This document shows, in pieces, positions 46,401 to 53,562 of a stretch of DNA of 60,000 bases. The stretch spans positions 1,588,167 to 1,648,166 of the forward strand of contig CM022665.1 in assembly GCA_012295275.1 (NCBI GenBank), written 5' to 3'. The DNA comes from Chrysomallon squamiferum (Eukaryota > Mollusca > Gastropoda > Neomphalida > Peltospiridae). The notes under the pieces were generated by a model. The model saw only the letters and a list, made by a program, of their open reading frames with translations. It did no database searches and had not been told where the DNA came from. Both the position numbers and the translations under genes were made by a program. Positions within the stretch are counted from its first letter, which is position 1, and the number at the start of each line of letters is the position of its first letter.

Positions 46401-46959
46401 ACCAAAACCAATATTTATGACATCATATGAGAACACACTCTCACCAATACAGGACTGGGCTGAAACAGATTCAAGTTTATAAACCATTATATAAATTCAT
46501 TTAAAATTATAAATAACATATATGTTAATTATAAAAATATATTAATTAATAAATAAATTATTATCCAATATTCTCCAATTTTGTGAGATAACAGATTTAT
46601 ATAGATGAACAATAATAAAGTCTCAAGTATTAAACATTCTGGAAATACCTTAGCTCCAACACCAGCCTTTGAAGTAGCTTTCTTCTGTCCTGGCTTTTCA
46701 TCTGTTGAATTAAAACAAAAGTTTTTCTAATGAAACTACAAGAACAAATTACATATGACAACTGTTTTGTTGTTTTTGTGTTTGTTTAAATGAAATTAAT
46801 AACTCCCAAAATACAACAGTGATAAATAGCTTTCTAACATATATAACATTGGTGAAATTTGATTAGCATTTCTAAACTTTTGAAGAAACTCGTTATATAT
46901 TTACCTCCAAAATGTTTTCAATATCTTACTTTTTAAAGTTAAACATAAAGTCTGTACTA

Positions 46960-46991
<32 letters not shown>

Positions 46992-49900
46992 TAATAAGAG
47001 TAAAATCTGTTTTATTACAATTTATCCAACAGCTGATAAATATATTAATAATTTTAGTAATTCACATAATGTTTTTCAAAATAAATTATATAAAATTGCA
47101 TCAGTATGTGTTTTGGGTTTTGGTGGGGGGGTTGTTGTTTTGTAGTTCATGTAAAATGAAGGTATGTTGACTTAAAAATTGTTTAAATTAATCTTACCAT
47201 AATTTAAAATTATAAGAAGTGCTTGTTGTTTGGATATGAAAACAAAGCTAGATTGTTGGATTTATTTTCAACACTAACAACCATTTACACTTTATACATG
47301 TCTACAGTTAATCTAAACTAATATTTAATGAAGCATAACCATATTACCAAAATGGCTGCCAAAATACAGTAATCTATTTTTACTGCAATTCAAAATAAAA
47401 GAACAGATACAGTGTAAGCCAATGGTAACTTAATTAAAAATTAATTATTGATGAGATGAGATGATATTGACCTGTATCATACATACTGCAGTACAGGTTG
47501 TCAAGAACAAATATATTATCTCATCAGAGTTTCTTATTTATAACAATCTATCACAAAAATATCTTGTAATACTATAATTATAATTTATATCATTTTAAGT
47601 TATAGTAGTAATAAGTGTAAATTTTCTATTTAAATTTTAAATTTAAAAAAGTTTTTTTTCATTTAAATAAAAAAGGTTTCTTTACCAAGAAAGTTTTTAA
47701 GTAGTTTTACTCTAAGATATCAAATTTTTAAAACTAAAATTTCCAAAAACAAGAACTTTCAATATTACAATTAAGAATAATATAGATATAATTTTATTTT
47801 AGGGTAGACTTATATCAACAATTATTAATTATATATAAAATTAGACAAACAATGTTGAGTTTTGTTTAGAATCATGAACTACAGACAAAACTATGCTGAT
47901 CTGTTTATAGTTACCTATACTTAAGTAGTCAGGTATAACTAAACTGAAGCTAAATTACACACAAACATGACTGTGCCAAGGTAACATGATTCTATCAACG
48001 TAAGTAAAGTCTGTTTACCCATAACAAAAAAATGTCTTGTATGATATAGAGAAGCTTATGGTTTATCTTATTAATTTTATATTCTATTACTTTTAGATTA
48101 ATTAATATGAATTAAATACCCAAAACAGAATGGAAGAAATATAATTATAGTAATTTTATAAACAGATATAGGTTGTAGTTTTTGTTGTTGTTTCAACATC
48201 TTTTTTTGTTCCACATTTTTCTTTTTTTCTTTTTTTCAGTTAACAATGTTCAGACAATTCTTAATGTTTTTTTCTTTTTAAATGTTATAACCTTTCAACC
48301 ATAATAGATTTTTTTTTTTTTTTAATTTAATTTTTGTTTAAAGCTTTTTAGTAATTAACAATTAATATTTCACAAAATGATAAATAATATATTATATTTA
48401 TATATTAAATTATTAGCCACATAAAACATGTTTTTTTCTTTTAGTGTGTGCAATGATACAATATTATATATTCCAACACAGTAATATGTCATTACTCTGC
48501 TTTCTGTCACAAACTGAAATGATAATAGCTGAATGATATACTTCAATAACTCCATAACCTGGCAATTTATACACCAAACATTGACAGGCACAAAGCCAAA
48601 TACATATAAAACATGTTGCCTTCAGTGCATAATACTACAGATAAAGGTGGCATAAACGACTTCTGAAAGGACCCAATGAACCAAAAAACCAGTCACAATG
48701 ACACAGCGACATTCTGTTACTTCTGAATATTAAACCTTTACAGCCAGTTCATGTACCAAACACAGCTTGTTACCCAGATCAATAAAAACAATCAAAATGT
48801 GTCTATAAAGATAGAAAAATGAAATATGCACAGTAATAATAAAGCTTTTTAAATACAGATTTTCTTTTAATCTTTTGTTGTAATTATTCCTTGATAATAA
48901 GGAACTGAATATATCTGAAAACAAAACTGTCAAAATACTTTAAACTTTTGTAGTATTAAACAAAATTTACTCAGTGAACATTAGTTTAATTACATTTATT
49001 TATAAGCCATTTCTTTTGTTTGTCTGCTGTTGTTGGATTTATTTATTTTTTGATTTTTTATTTTTTTTTGCATGGGTGTGATTTTTCATTTGTGGGGGGT
49101 TTGGTTGTTTTTTTTTTTTTTGACAGTTCTTTTGTCCTTGCAGTGATCTATATGTTTCTTCTTCTTTAATTACATAATACAGTACAATTTGCCTAGATTA
49201 ATTACTACAGAAACAACAATGAAAAAAAGAAGAGAGAATGTATCATAATCATTTGTAACATCAATACCTTTAATTAATTTCCAGGGATAAGTAATCATGT
49301 TGATTACAAATACTGTTCATACTCTGCATGTGTAATTAATTACTGTCTGCAAGATATTAATCTGTTCTGTTGATTTATTACTCAAGTAGTCTACTGGTAT
49401 TATCACTCACAACTGTTACTGTGATTTTAAATTACAAATAATTATGCTGTTATTTAAGTGTACATTATCTCTTGAAATTTTATGAAAATATTTTAGATAC
49501 ATATTTAAATAGTCTAACTAAACTGTCTGTATTTAATTAAACAATACCTTTTAAGATAACTAAGCAATGCACTGAAATAATGAATAAGAATGAGGCATTG
49601 AAATAAAAATATTATTTCATTTCTTTAAAACAGAAGAAAAATGTGTTTTAATTCCAAAATTGTTTCCTATATTTATATTAGTATTAGCTATAATATGAAA
49701 AATATATAAATGATGATATTGGACTAATACTACAGAAGCAAATATGCTTGTTACTTTATAATATATAATAATGAAAATATCACAGAACTACCACTCATAC
49801 AAATAACTTAGGTAAAAATCCAATAGCCATGTTCATGTTAGCATGGAAATTTGATGTTTGATTAATATAAAAAAATGTACTTTATTATTATAAAAATATA

Positions 49901-50032
49901 ACTAATATAACAAAGCAAATTATATCAAAATGAGTACAAAAACAAGAAGAAAAAAATTAAAGAAAGTGGGAGATGAAAAAAAAATAAAGAAAACAAAACT
50001 TCAGCTTAAAATATTCTGGTTGTTTCATGTTC

Positions 50033-50076
<44 letters not shown>

Positions 50077-50195
50077 TTATTTGTACCTTTCGTTTCTTTC
50101 GAAATGAGTGGAGGTGCAACCTCTTGATCAGGTTTAGGGCTCTCTGGCTTACTTTGCTCTTTTTCGCCAGGCCCACCGTCCTGTACATCTGCCAT
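2615..50195 (-). CDS. DNAH5/DNAH8: Axonemal outer-arm dynein heavy chain, DNAH5/DNAH8 (gamma) type, 80 coding exons
   Basis: This is a force-generating ATPase of the outer dynein arms of motile cilia and flagella. I built the model exon by exon from reading frame, phase and splice sites. It runs from ATG at 50195-50193 to TAG at 2617-2615. The exons sum to 13,810 nt. Adding one missing base in each of exons 8 and 47 gives 13,812 nt, or 4603 residues, the usual size for this family. The layout is tail, linker, AAA1-4, coiled-coil stalk with microtubule-binding domain, AAA5-6 and C-terminal domain. The AAA1 motif GPAGTGKT followed by CFDEFNR, and the C-terminal LRGVGLLCD, are typical of DNAH5/8. 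Introns range from 148 to 3651 bases; all but two have GT-AG ends and two have GC-AG. DNAH5 and DNAH8 cannot be told apart reliably here. Exon coordinates are in the domain entries below. Confidence 0.97.
10078..11581 (-). CDS. DNAH5/DNAH8: Dynein AAA5 and strut helices, exons 64-67 (residues about 3537-3795)
   Basis: Exons: 11387-11581, 10996-11151, 10484-10666, 10078-10321. Landmarks are [55 protein letters not shown] and [23 protein letters not shown]5 in this family lacks a working P-loop, and none is visible here. Exon 67 is the Glu/Lys-rich strut (buttress) coiled coil that supports the stalk, ending in [18 protein letters not shown] across the join to exon 68. All joins are in frame. 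Confidence 0.96.
12297..14749 (-). CDS. DNAH5/DNAH8: Dynein stalk coiled coils and microtubule-binding domain, exons 59-63 (residues about 3183-3536)
   Basis: Exons: 14544-14749, 14086-14188, 13509-13696, 13011-13178, 12297-12692. The outgoing coiled coil (CC1) is in exons 59-60 and is rich in Glu, Lys and Ala heptads. The microtubule-binding domain is mainly in exons 61-62 and starts with [14 protein letters not shown]. Exon 63 (396 nt, the second longest) holds the return coiled coil (CC2), then enters AAA5 with [20 protein letters not shown]. This module touches the microtubule and signals to the ring by sliding of the two helices. All phases are intact. Confidence 0.96.
14366..14391. repeat. 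(AT)n microsatellite, dynein intron 59
   Basis: About 13 uninterrupted AT units. Confidence 0.95.
15124..18027 (-). CDS. DNAH5/DNAH8: Dynein AAA4, exons 53-58 (residues about 2860-3182)
   Basis: Exons: 17879-18027, 17134-17288, 16650-16803, 16149-16313, 15620-15808, 15124-15280. The P-loop GVGGSGKQS lies at residues 2933-2941 and the Walker B region FLFTDNE at 2988-2994. Ahead of them is an acidic loop ([11 protein letters not shown]), as in other DNAH5/8 proteins. [16 protein letters not shown] spans the exon 56/57 join, and [15 protein letters not shown] marks the run into the stalk. Exon 55 ends with a GC donor. Exon 58 starts next to a long AAT microsatellite that sits where its acceptor's upstream tract should be. 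AAA4 binds nucleotide and tunes motor activity. Confidence 0.96.
15299..15379. repeat. (AAT)n microsatellite next to the dynein exon 58 acceptor
   Basis: About 26 AAT units, preceded by AAAT units down to about 15287. On the transcribed strand this is a TTA repeat ending about 8 bases before the acceptor of exon 58 (exon edge 15280), so it takes the place of the usual pyrimidine tract. Confidence 0.95.
16648..16649 (-). other. GC (not GT) splice donor of dynein intron 55
   Basis: Exon 55 must end at 16650 with the Glu codon of SSGE so that exon 56 can continue with VSGLF in phase 0, the conserved family reading. The intron then begins GCAAGTG, which fits the known GC-AG donor class except for position +2. 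The only nearby GT lies four bases into the intron and would shift the frame. Confidence 0.88.
18399..21160 (-). CDS. DNAH5/DNAH8: Dynein AAA3, exons 47-52 (residues about 2525-2859), with a 1-base deletion in the P-loop
   Basis: Exons: 20910-21160, 20566-20688, 19912-20154, 19336-19488, 18834-18974, 18399-18492. Exon 47 reads correctly to GEQGTAK (residues 2569-2575). The next Thr codon is then broken: the minus strand has four A's where the family needs five (plus strand 21008-21011). Beyond this point the expected protein is in another frame of the same exon ([13 protein letters not shown], then [13 protein letters not shown]), joining exon 48 correctly with Walker B FIDDINMP. As written, translation would shift and stop at TGA 20621-20619. 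AAA3 is a regulatory ATP site. Exons 48-52 are intact ([36 protein letters not shown]). Confidence 0.93.
21483..24694 (-). CDS. DNAH5/DNAH8: Dynein AAA2, nucleotide-binding, exons 41-46 (residues about 2173-2524)
   Basis: Exons: 24587-24694, 23945-24244, 23319-23562, 22706-22818, 22269-22433, 21483-21608. The P-loop GPTGAGKT lies at residues 2241-2248 and the Walker B region LILDGPVD near residue 2316. The block [16 protein letters not shown] and the following [12 protein letters not shown] are highly conserved in axonemal heavy chains. AAA2 binds ATP but in known dyneins does not cycle it. The last two exons are the divergent part of this module and are of ordinary length. Confidence 0.96.
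25032..27204 (-). CDS. DNAH5/DNAH8: Dynein AAA1, the main ATP hydrolysis site, exons 36-40 (residues about 1883-2172)
   Basis: Exons: 27032-27204, 26422-26600, 25900-26087, 25382-25576, 25032-25166. The P-loop GPAGTGKT lies at residues 1959-1966 and the Walker B region CFDEFNR at 2009-2015, both intact. The sequence between them ([19 protein letters not shown]) is the subfamily form. The sensor region [15 protein letters not shown] follows across the exon 38/39 join. AAA1 is the site whose ATP cycle drives movement, and nothing here suggests loss of activity. Exon 39 ends with an unusual GC donor, listed separately. Confidence 0.97.
25380..25381 (-). other. GC (not GT) splice donor of dynein intron 39
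   Basis: Exon 39 must end at 25382 with CAG (SKQ) so that exon 40 continues with VHYDFGLRN, an invariant family join. The intron begins GCATGTG, preceded by CAG. The next GT is four bases further and would shift the frame. This is the second GC-AG intron of the gene. Confidence 0.88.
27540..33191 (-). CDS. DNAH5/DNAH8: Dynein heavy chain distal stem and linker (DHC_N2), exons 24-35 (residues about 1061-1882)
   Basis: Exons: 32985-33191, 32551-32631, 31837-32241, 31392-31510, 30870-31169, 30304-30544, 29910-30036, 29681-29753, 29342-29495, 28727-28993, 28181-28447, 27540-27764. Exon 26 (405 nt) is the longest coding exon of the gene. Family landmarks are [17 protein letters not shown] at the exon 31/32 join, [14 protein letters not shown] in exon 33, and [20 protein letters not shown] in the same exon. 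The linker is the mechanical element that swings across the AAA ring during the power stroke. The exon 27/28 join uses the acceptor that leaves AGGACC; the AG two bases further in would break the frame. Confidence 0.95.
27955..27982. repeat. (TA)n microsatellite, dynein intron 34
   Basis: About 14 TA units. Confidence 0.95.
33192..36842 (-). other. Dynein intron 23, longest intron (3651 bases)
   Basis: GT-AG intron between exon 23 and exon 24. It is A/T-rich, with GT-rich low-complexity patches at about 33930-33995 and 34588-34632 and an AAAT run at 33311-33332. Bases 34230-34380 and 36170-36330 are somewhat more complex and could be old insertions, but I see no terminal repeats, open frames or RNA gene. 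Confidence 0.75.
36843..43392 (-). CDS. DNAH5/DNAH8: Dynein heavy chain tail (DHC_N1 region), exons 9-23 (residues about 211-1060)
   Basis: Exons: 43203-43392, 42889-43054, 42463-42556, 42048-42146, 41706-41887, 41407-41526, 40829-41030, 40471-40566, 39965-40228, 39526-39591, 39063-39292, 38504-38655, 38064-38271, 37455-37675, 36843-37102. All phases join without a break. Recognisable family stretches are the [16 protein letters not shown] region in exon 13, [11 protein letters not shown] in exon 15, [20 protein letters not shown] in exon 17, and [18 protein letters not shown] in exon 23. This segment forms the helical-bundle stem that dimerises with other heavy chains and carries intermediate and light chains. 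Exon 22 has a cysteine cluster, reported separately. Confidence 0.95.
37504..37569 (-). other. Cysteine cluster in the dynein tail (residues 936-957)
   Basis: Within exon 22, six cysteines fall in 22 residues, at about 936, 948, 951, 954, 955 and 957. The core reads [10 protein letters not shown], a CxxCxxCCxC pattern, after a basic stretch (KNKKQR). The spacing resembles small metal-binding knuckles, but no function is shown. It lies just ahead of the conserved [12 protein letters not shown] segment. As far as I recall, vertebrate DNAH5 is not cysteine-rich here; I cannot check DNAH8 or invertebrate copies. Confidence 0.75.
40397..40424. repeat. (AT)n microsatellite, dynein intron 16
   Basis: About 14 AT units, some 45 bases from the exon 16 donor. 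Confidence 0.95.
43739..50195 (-). CDS. DNAH5/DNAH8: Dynein heavy chain N-terminus, exons 1-8 (residues about 1-210)
   Basis: Exons: 50087-50195, 46649-46701, 45412-45507, 45046-45078, 44818-44880, 44403-44480, 44033-44095, 43739-43872. The start is the only ATG in the first exon's frame and has G at -3 and +4. The first 60 or so residues are low-complexity and rich in Lys, Pro and Glu, probably disordered. Exon 4 is a 33-nt microexon coding [11 protein letters not shown]. Exons 3 to 7 each begin and end between codons, so any could be skipped without a frame change. Exon 6 carries [12 protein letters not shown], a conserved stretch of this subfamily. Exon 8 ([12 protein letters not shown] then MGIIDC) is one base short for its best acceptor; see findings. 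The tail binds intermediate chains and docks the arm on the doublet. Confidence 0.88.
45508..46648 (-). other. Dynein intron 2 (1141 bases)
   Basis: A/T-rich intron between exons 2 and 3. A minus-strand open frame at 46245-46487 and another at 45639-45836 have no recognisable sequence and no splice support, so I treat the interval as intronic only. Confidence 0.7.
46958..46997. repeat. (AAT)n microsatellite, dynein intron 1
   Basis: About 12 AAT units with one AAC interruption near 46990. Confidence 0.93.
50033..50073. repeat. (AAT)n microsatellite just inside the dynein intron 1 donor
   Basis: About 13 units, starting about 12 bases downstream of the exon 1 donor on the minus strand. Confidence 0.95.
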
Positions 50196-50583
50196 CTCTA
50201 CTGATGGTTTTATACTCTTTCTCGTGCTCGATTTATTTCTTGTCACTTTTCTCGTTTTTCTTTTTTAAATGTCCAAATGTGAGTAGATGTGTGTTCTCCA
50301 ACTACTCTAACTCACAACTCTTTCAATCAAGTAACCTAAAATATACATACTGGAGCCTGAGTACAGGGCACATGTTAATACATCCGCATGTGGTAAGAAC
50401 AAGAAAGTAGTTCACAATTAAGTGCTCTTTACTGATCTTTTTTAATGATATACTGATATATTTTCAAAGATAGAAAGTAGTAAACATAGGTTTCTTTATG
50501 AATTTTGTTGATGTTTGTAACTTTAATTAATGTTATATTAATGTTGTTTGAGGTGTACGAATATCTTTGTTAGTGAGTTTTCC

Positions 50584-50597
50584 CTCACCATAGAAAC
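50584..50597 (-). promoter_or_regulatory. Candidate X-box (RFX site) upstream of the dynein gene
   Basis: In the gene's direction the site reads GTTTCTATGGTGAG. It matches the nematode-derived X-box consensus RYYNYYATRRNRAC at 13 of 14 positions, with the last base differing. It lies about 390 bases upstream of the start codon. RFX factors binding X-boxes are known activators of motile-cilium genes, which fits an axonemal dynein. It is one motif hit by eye, not tested. Confidence 0.4.
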
Positions 50598-51008
50598 ATG
50601 TAAACAGCGTCTAAGAAGATTGCTATCACCCTGTTGACGAGGGCGCTAAGCTGAGATTAAAGAACCATGCAGTTAATAATACAACTGACAAACTAAGTGA
50701 CTTGCAAGTGGTCGGCCAATATTAATATCATTTCGCTCTTAATTTTATCAAGTACTGATTCTGTCTGTCAGATGTTGAATTTTTCTGACTACGAAATCAT
50801 TAAGTATAACAAAAATATTATCGATAAAGACAACTGCAGTAACATTTAATTTCTTCCTAATAAATCACTGGTTTATATCATGTTATGTAATCGTGTGTGT
50901 GTGTTGATGTTGTTGTTGTTGTTGTTTTGTTTTGTTTTTTTTCCTATCAAAATAACATTCTAGTGTTACAATATTTTATGGTTATATATTGCTGTTTAAA
51001 TTATATTA

Positions 51009-51234
51009 GCTACAGCCAGCAACGGACCCATGTTCTGAAGCTTGAACTGTCGTGGGGCCCTTTGCAAGCAGTAACAATGTCTGGGAAACCACTGTGATTT
51101 AATGGCTCGTTCCATGACAGATAACCATAATCTTTATTATTAATTAGTGTTTTATTTTTTTTTTTATTATTATTTTTTTTTTTTAAACCATTGCATCTCA
51201 AATTATAATTAAAATTTTGAAGCAACGTGGATTA

Positions 51235-51272
<38 letters not shown>

Positions 51273-51346
51273 GGGGCCCTCTGTATTTTGAGCCACTCAC
51301 GCTTAAGCTTCATTAGTTTCATCATAGATCCGCCCCTAGCTACAGC
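51009..51346. mobile_element. Non-autonomous hAT-like DNA transposon (MITE) with 8-base target duplication
   Basis: The element spans 51017-51338 (322 bases). Its left end reads CAGCAACGGACC and its right end, reverse-complemented, TAGGGGCGGATC, an imperfect inverted pair. Both ends fit the common hAT terminal form YAGnnnCGGAYC. Both flanks carry GCTACAGC, at 51009-51016 and 51339-51346, the 8-base duplication expected of hAT transposition. Inner parts of the two arms also pair (GAAGCTT and GGGCCC blocks). There is no transposase frame. It includes a 32-base T run at 51238-51269. Confidence 0.75.
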
Positions 51347-52283
51347 TAGGGTAGGGGAAAAAATATAATAACCATCAACGAATTTGCTATAAATCATTCG
51401 TATAGACGCCAAAGCCCCTGACATTATACCCACCATATCAATTATGTTTTAAATTTGAAGGTTAAATTTATGCCACATATTGATTATATTTTGTTTAATG
51501 CATAATCATAAATTCACACCATTAAAATTATATAGCTGTAGATTGTGTATGTTTTTTAATACTTCAGTTCATAAATTTAAATTACATGCTTGTATAATGT
51601 ATTACTTATAACAATCTTCTTATCTACCTTATTTTATTGCAGTCATTTTTTATTTTCTACATACATTATAAAAAAGAAAAATACCACTCTGTTATATTAA
51701 TTTCTCACAAATAATATAATTATGCTATTGGCAAAATATGAATAATTCTGATATAATATTGTTTATGTATGCTCTTTAAATTTTATGAAAAATATTTTAG
51801 ACAAATATTTAACTAACTAAATTATCTGCATTTAATTAAACAATATATCTTTCAAGATAATTATTAATTCACTGAAATACTGAATAACTATGAGGCCACT
51901 GATGAATGAAAAATATATTATTTCGTTTTTTTATAAACTGATCGTGATAATAATCTTCCTTTACATAAGTAAAAAAAAATACGTGTGTAGATTTTCAGGA
52001 AATAACAATATAAAGGTCTCATGTTCAATCGAATGAGCTCTGCACGTGGTGCTTTACATTGTTGTATCGTATTAAAGTTTTAACGGGCTGGCAAAATTGC
52101 CTATAATTGTTTCATGATTTCTAAATGATTTGGAACGTAATGTTGAATACAGGATTATTCTATGACAATGTAACAAATGATTCTTAACGCTAGTGGAACC
52201 TTCACAGTGCTTATCCATGTATATTAAATTAATGTAAGATTGTCAGATAAAGAATAATAATTTAACAAAGAAATGTATGTACC

Positions 52284-52336
<53 letters not shown>
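52284..52336. repeat. (ATT)n microsatellite, intergenic
   Basis: About 17 ATT units. Confidence 0.95.
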
Positions 52337-52647
52337 TAGTTCCAAGATAATAGAAACTTGTAACGCATATCAACTTCTAAACTATCTGCAGCTTTCAGAA
52401 TGCAGTTCTTTTTATTTGGCTATCGTGCAAATTTCTGATTAACGCAGTATTGTAACTGCATGCTTAAAAGCCAATTCGACTAATCTACTTAAATCTGTCA
52501 CAGAAAGCAATCATGTGTGGTTAATTAGCTGTAAATGTTAACCAAATTATTAAACCTGTATTTATACAGTAAGTTCTGCAATAGTTATATTATAAAATAA
52601 GGTGAATAATTATAATTATCTTATATGTGTATTCACTGTATACAAAC

Positions 52648-52850
52648 AGTGGCGGATCTGCATTTGGGAGGGGGGGCTTGAAGCTTGAACTGTTATTAGG
52701 GCCATGACAGATCATCATTAACATAAACCAAAAAAACAACAAAAATAACTATATAAATATTAAATAAACAAATAACTACGGAATCTCAGAATTTTAAGCA
52801 GTGCTGACTAACGTAACCTTTGTGGGCCTTCCTCTAGATTAGCTCAAGAT
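52648..52850. mobile_element. Degraded relative of the hAT-like element
   Basis: It begins CAGTGGCGGATCTG, a classic hAT-type end, then shares GAAGCTTGAACTG and CCATGACAGAT blocks with the element at 51017, in the same order and orientation. The right end is uncertain. A GTGGGCCTTCCTCT patch near 52832 loosely resembles the other copy's right arm, but no clean inverted end or target duplication was found. Confidence 0.5.
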
Positions 52851-53020
52851 TTGTTAGTGTTATATATCATCTAAACAAAATATTAGTCATGTCATAATCA
52901 TGATCAAGTATAATACGTCTTCACTGAGCTATGTTTTTTCGTGCACTGACATTCTCAAGTGAAGTATTTTCTCTGTTGAATCAGTTCGGTGCTATACACT
53001 TAGGTGCTGATTTTATTTTA

Positions 53021-53022
<2 letters not shown>

Positions 53023-53084
<62 letters not shown>
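53023..53084. repeat. (ATT)n microsatellite upstream of UFL1
   Basis: About 20 ATT units, ending about 207 bases before the UFL1 start codon. Confidence 0.95.
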
Positions 53085-53085
<1 letters not shown>

Positions 53086-53290
53086 GATTTAAGACCACAT
53101 CATGCAGTGTACACGTGATGTTGCTCAACTGGATATAACGGTAACTGAACTTTCATTAGATTTCCTTCCATTGTTGAATATTCTGTTTTCAAACATGATA
53201 TGAAAGCATGCACCCCCTGCAGGGCCTCGAATTTCAGTTGGGATTGATAGTTTGTTAGTAGAGAGTTCTCTCCCTTCGGATATTGCCAAC

Positions 53291-53519
53291 ATGAACGATT
53301 TGGAAGAAGTGAAACGTCTGCAAGCTGAATTTCAGCTTGTGCAGCTGAGTACTTCAAAACAAAAGTAGGTGTATGTGTTTTATAGAAATAAACAATTGTT
53401 CCTTTCCGGCTACTCTGCCGTCATGATTACATATAGTTAGTTTTTCAGCTAAACAAAAAGTATAACAATTTTAGTGAACCATATTGTTATTGACATTATA
53501 ATGATAATTATTAATTTCT

Positions 53520-53562
<43 letters not shown>

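Larger units (their letters stand above)
46702..50086 (-). other. Dynein intron 1 (3385 bases)
   Basis: First intron, separating the start-codon exon from exon 2. It contains AAT microsatellites at 46958-46997 and at 50033-50073, the latter about a dozen bases inside the donor. The rest is A/T-rich with T and A runs. First introns often hold enhancers, but no specific site can be pointed to. Confidence 0.75.
50196..53290. other. Divergent intergenic region between the dynein gene and UFL1
   Basis: The two genes are transcribed away from each other with 3095 bases between start codons, so both 5' UTRs and promoters must lie here unless a non-coding first exon is further off. It holds a candidate X-box (50584-50597), a GGCCAAT box at 50714-50720, a hAT-like element (51017-51338), a degraded relative (from 52648) and two ATT microsatellites. 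No open frame here is credible. The UFL1 frame has a stop upstream of its ATG and no other ATG between. Confidence 0.8.

Noticed and set aside
50196-50246. Upstream in-frame extension of dynein exon 1 (18 more residues)
   Set aside because: It starts only with GTG; the first ATG of the frame, at 50195, has a good context.
53100-53357. 85-residue minus-strand open frame over the UFL1 first exon
   Set aside because: It is an antisense shadow of UFL1 exon 1 and its 5' UTR.
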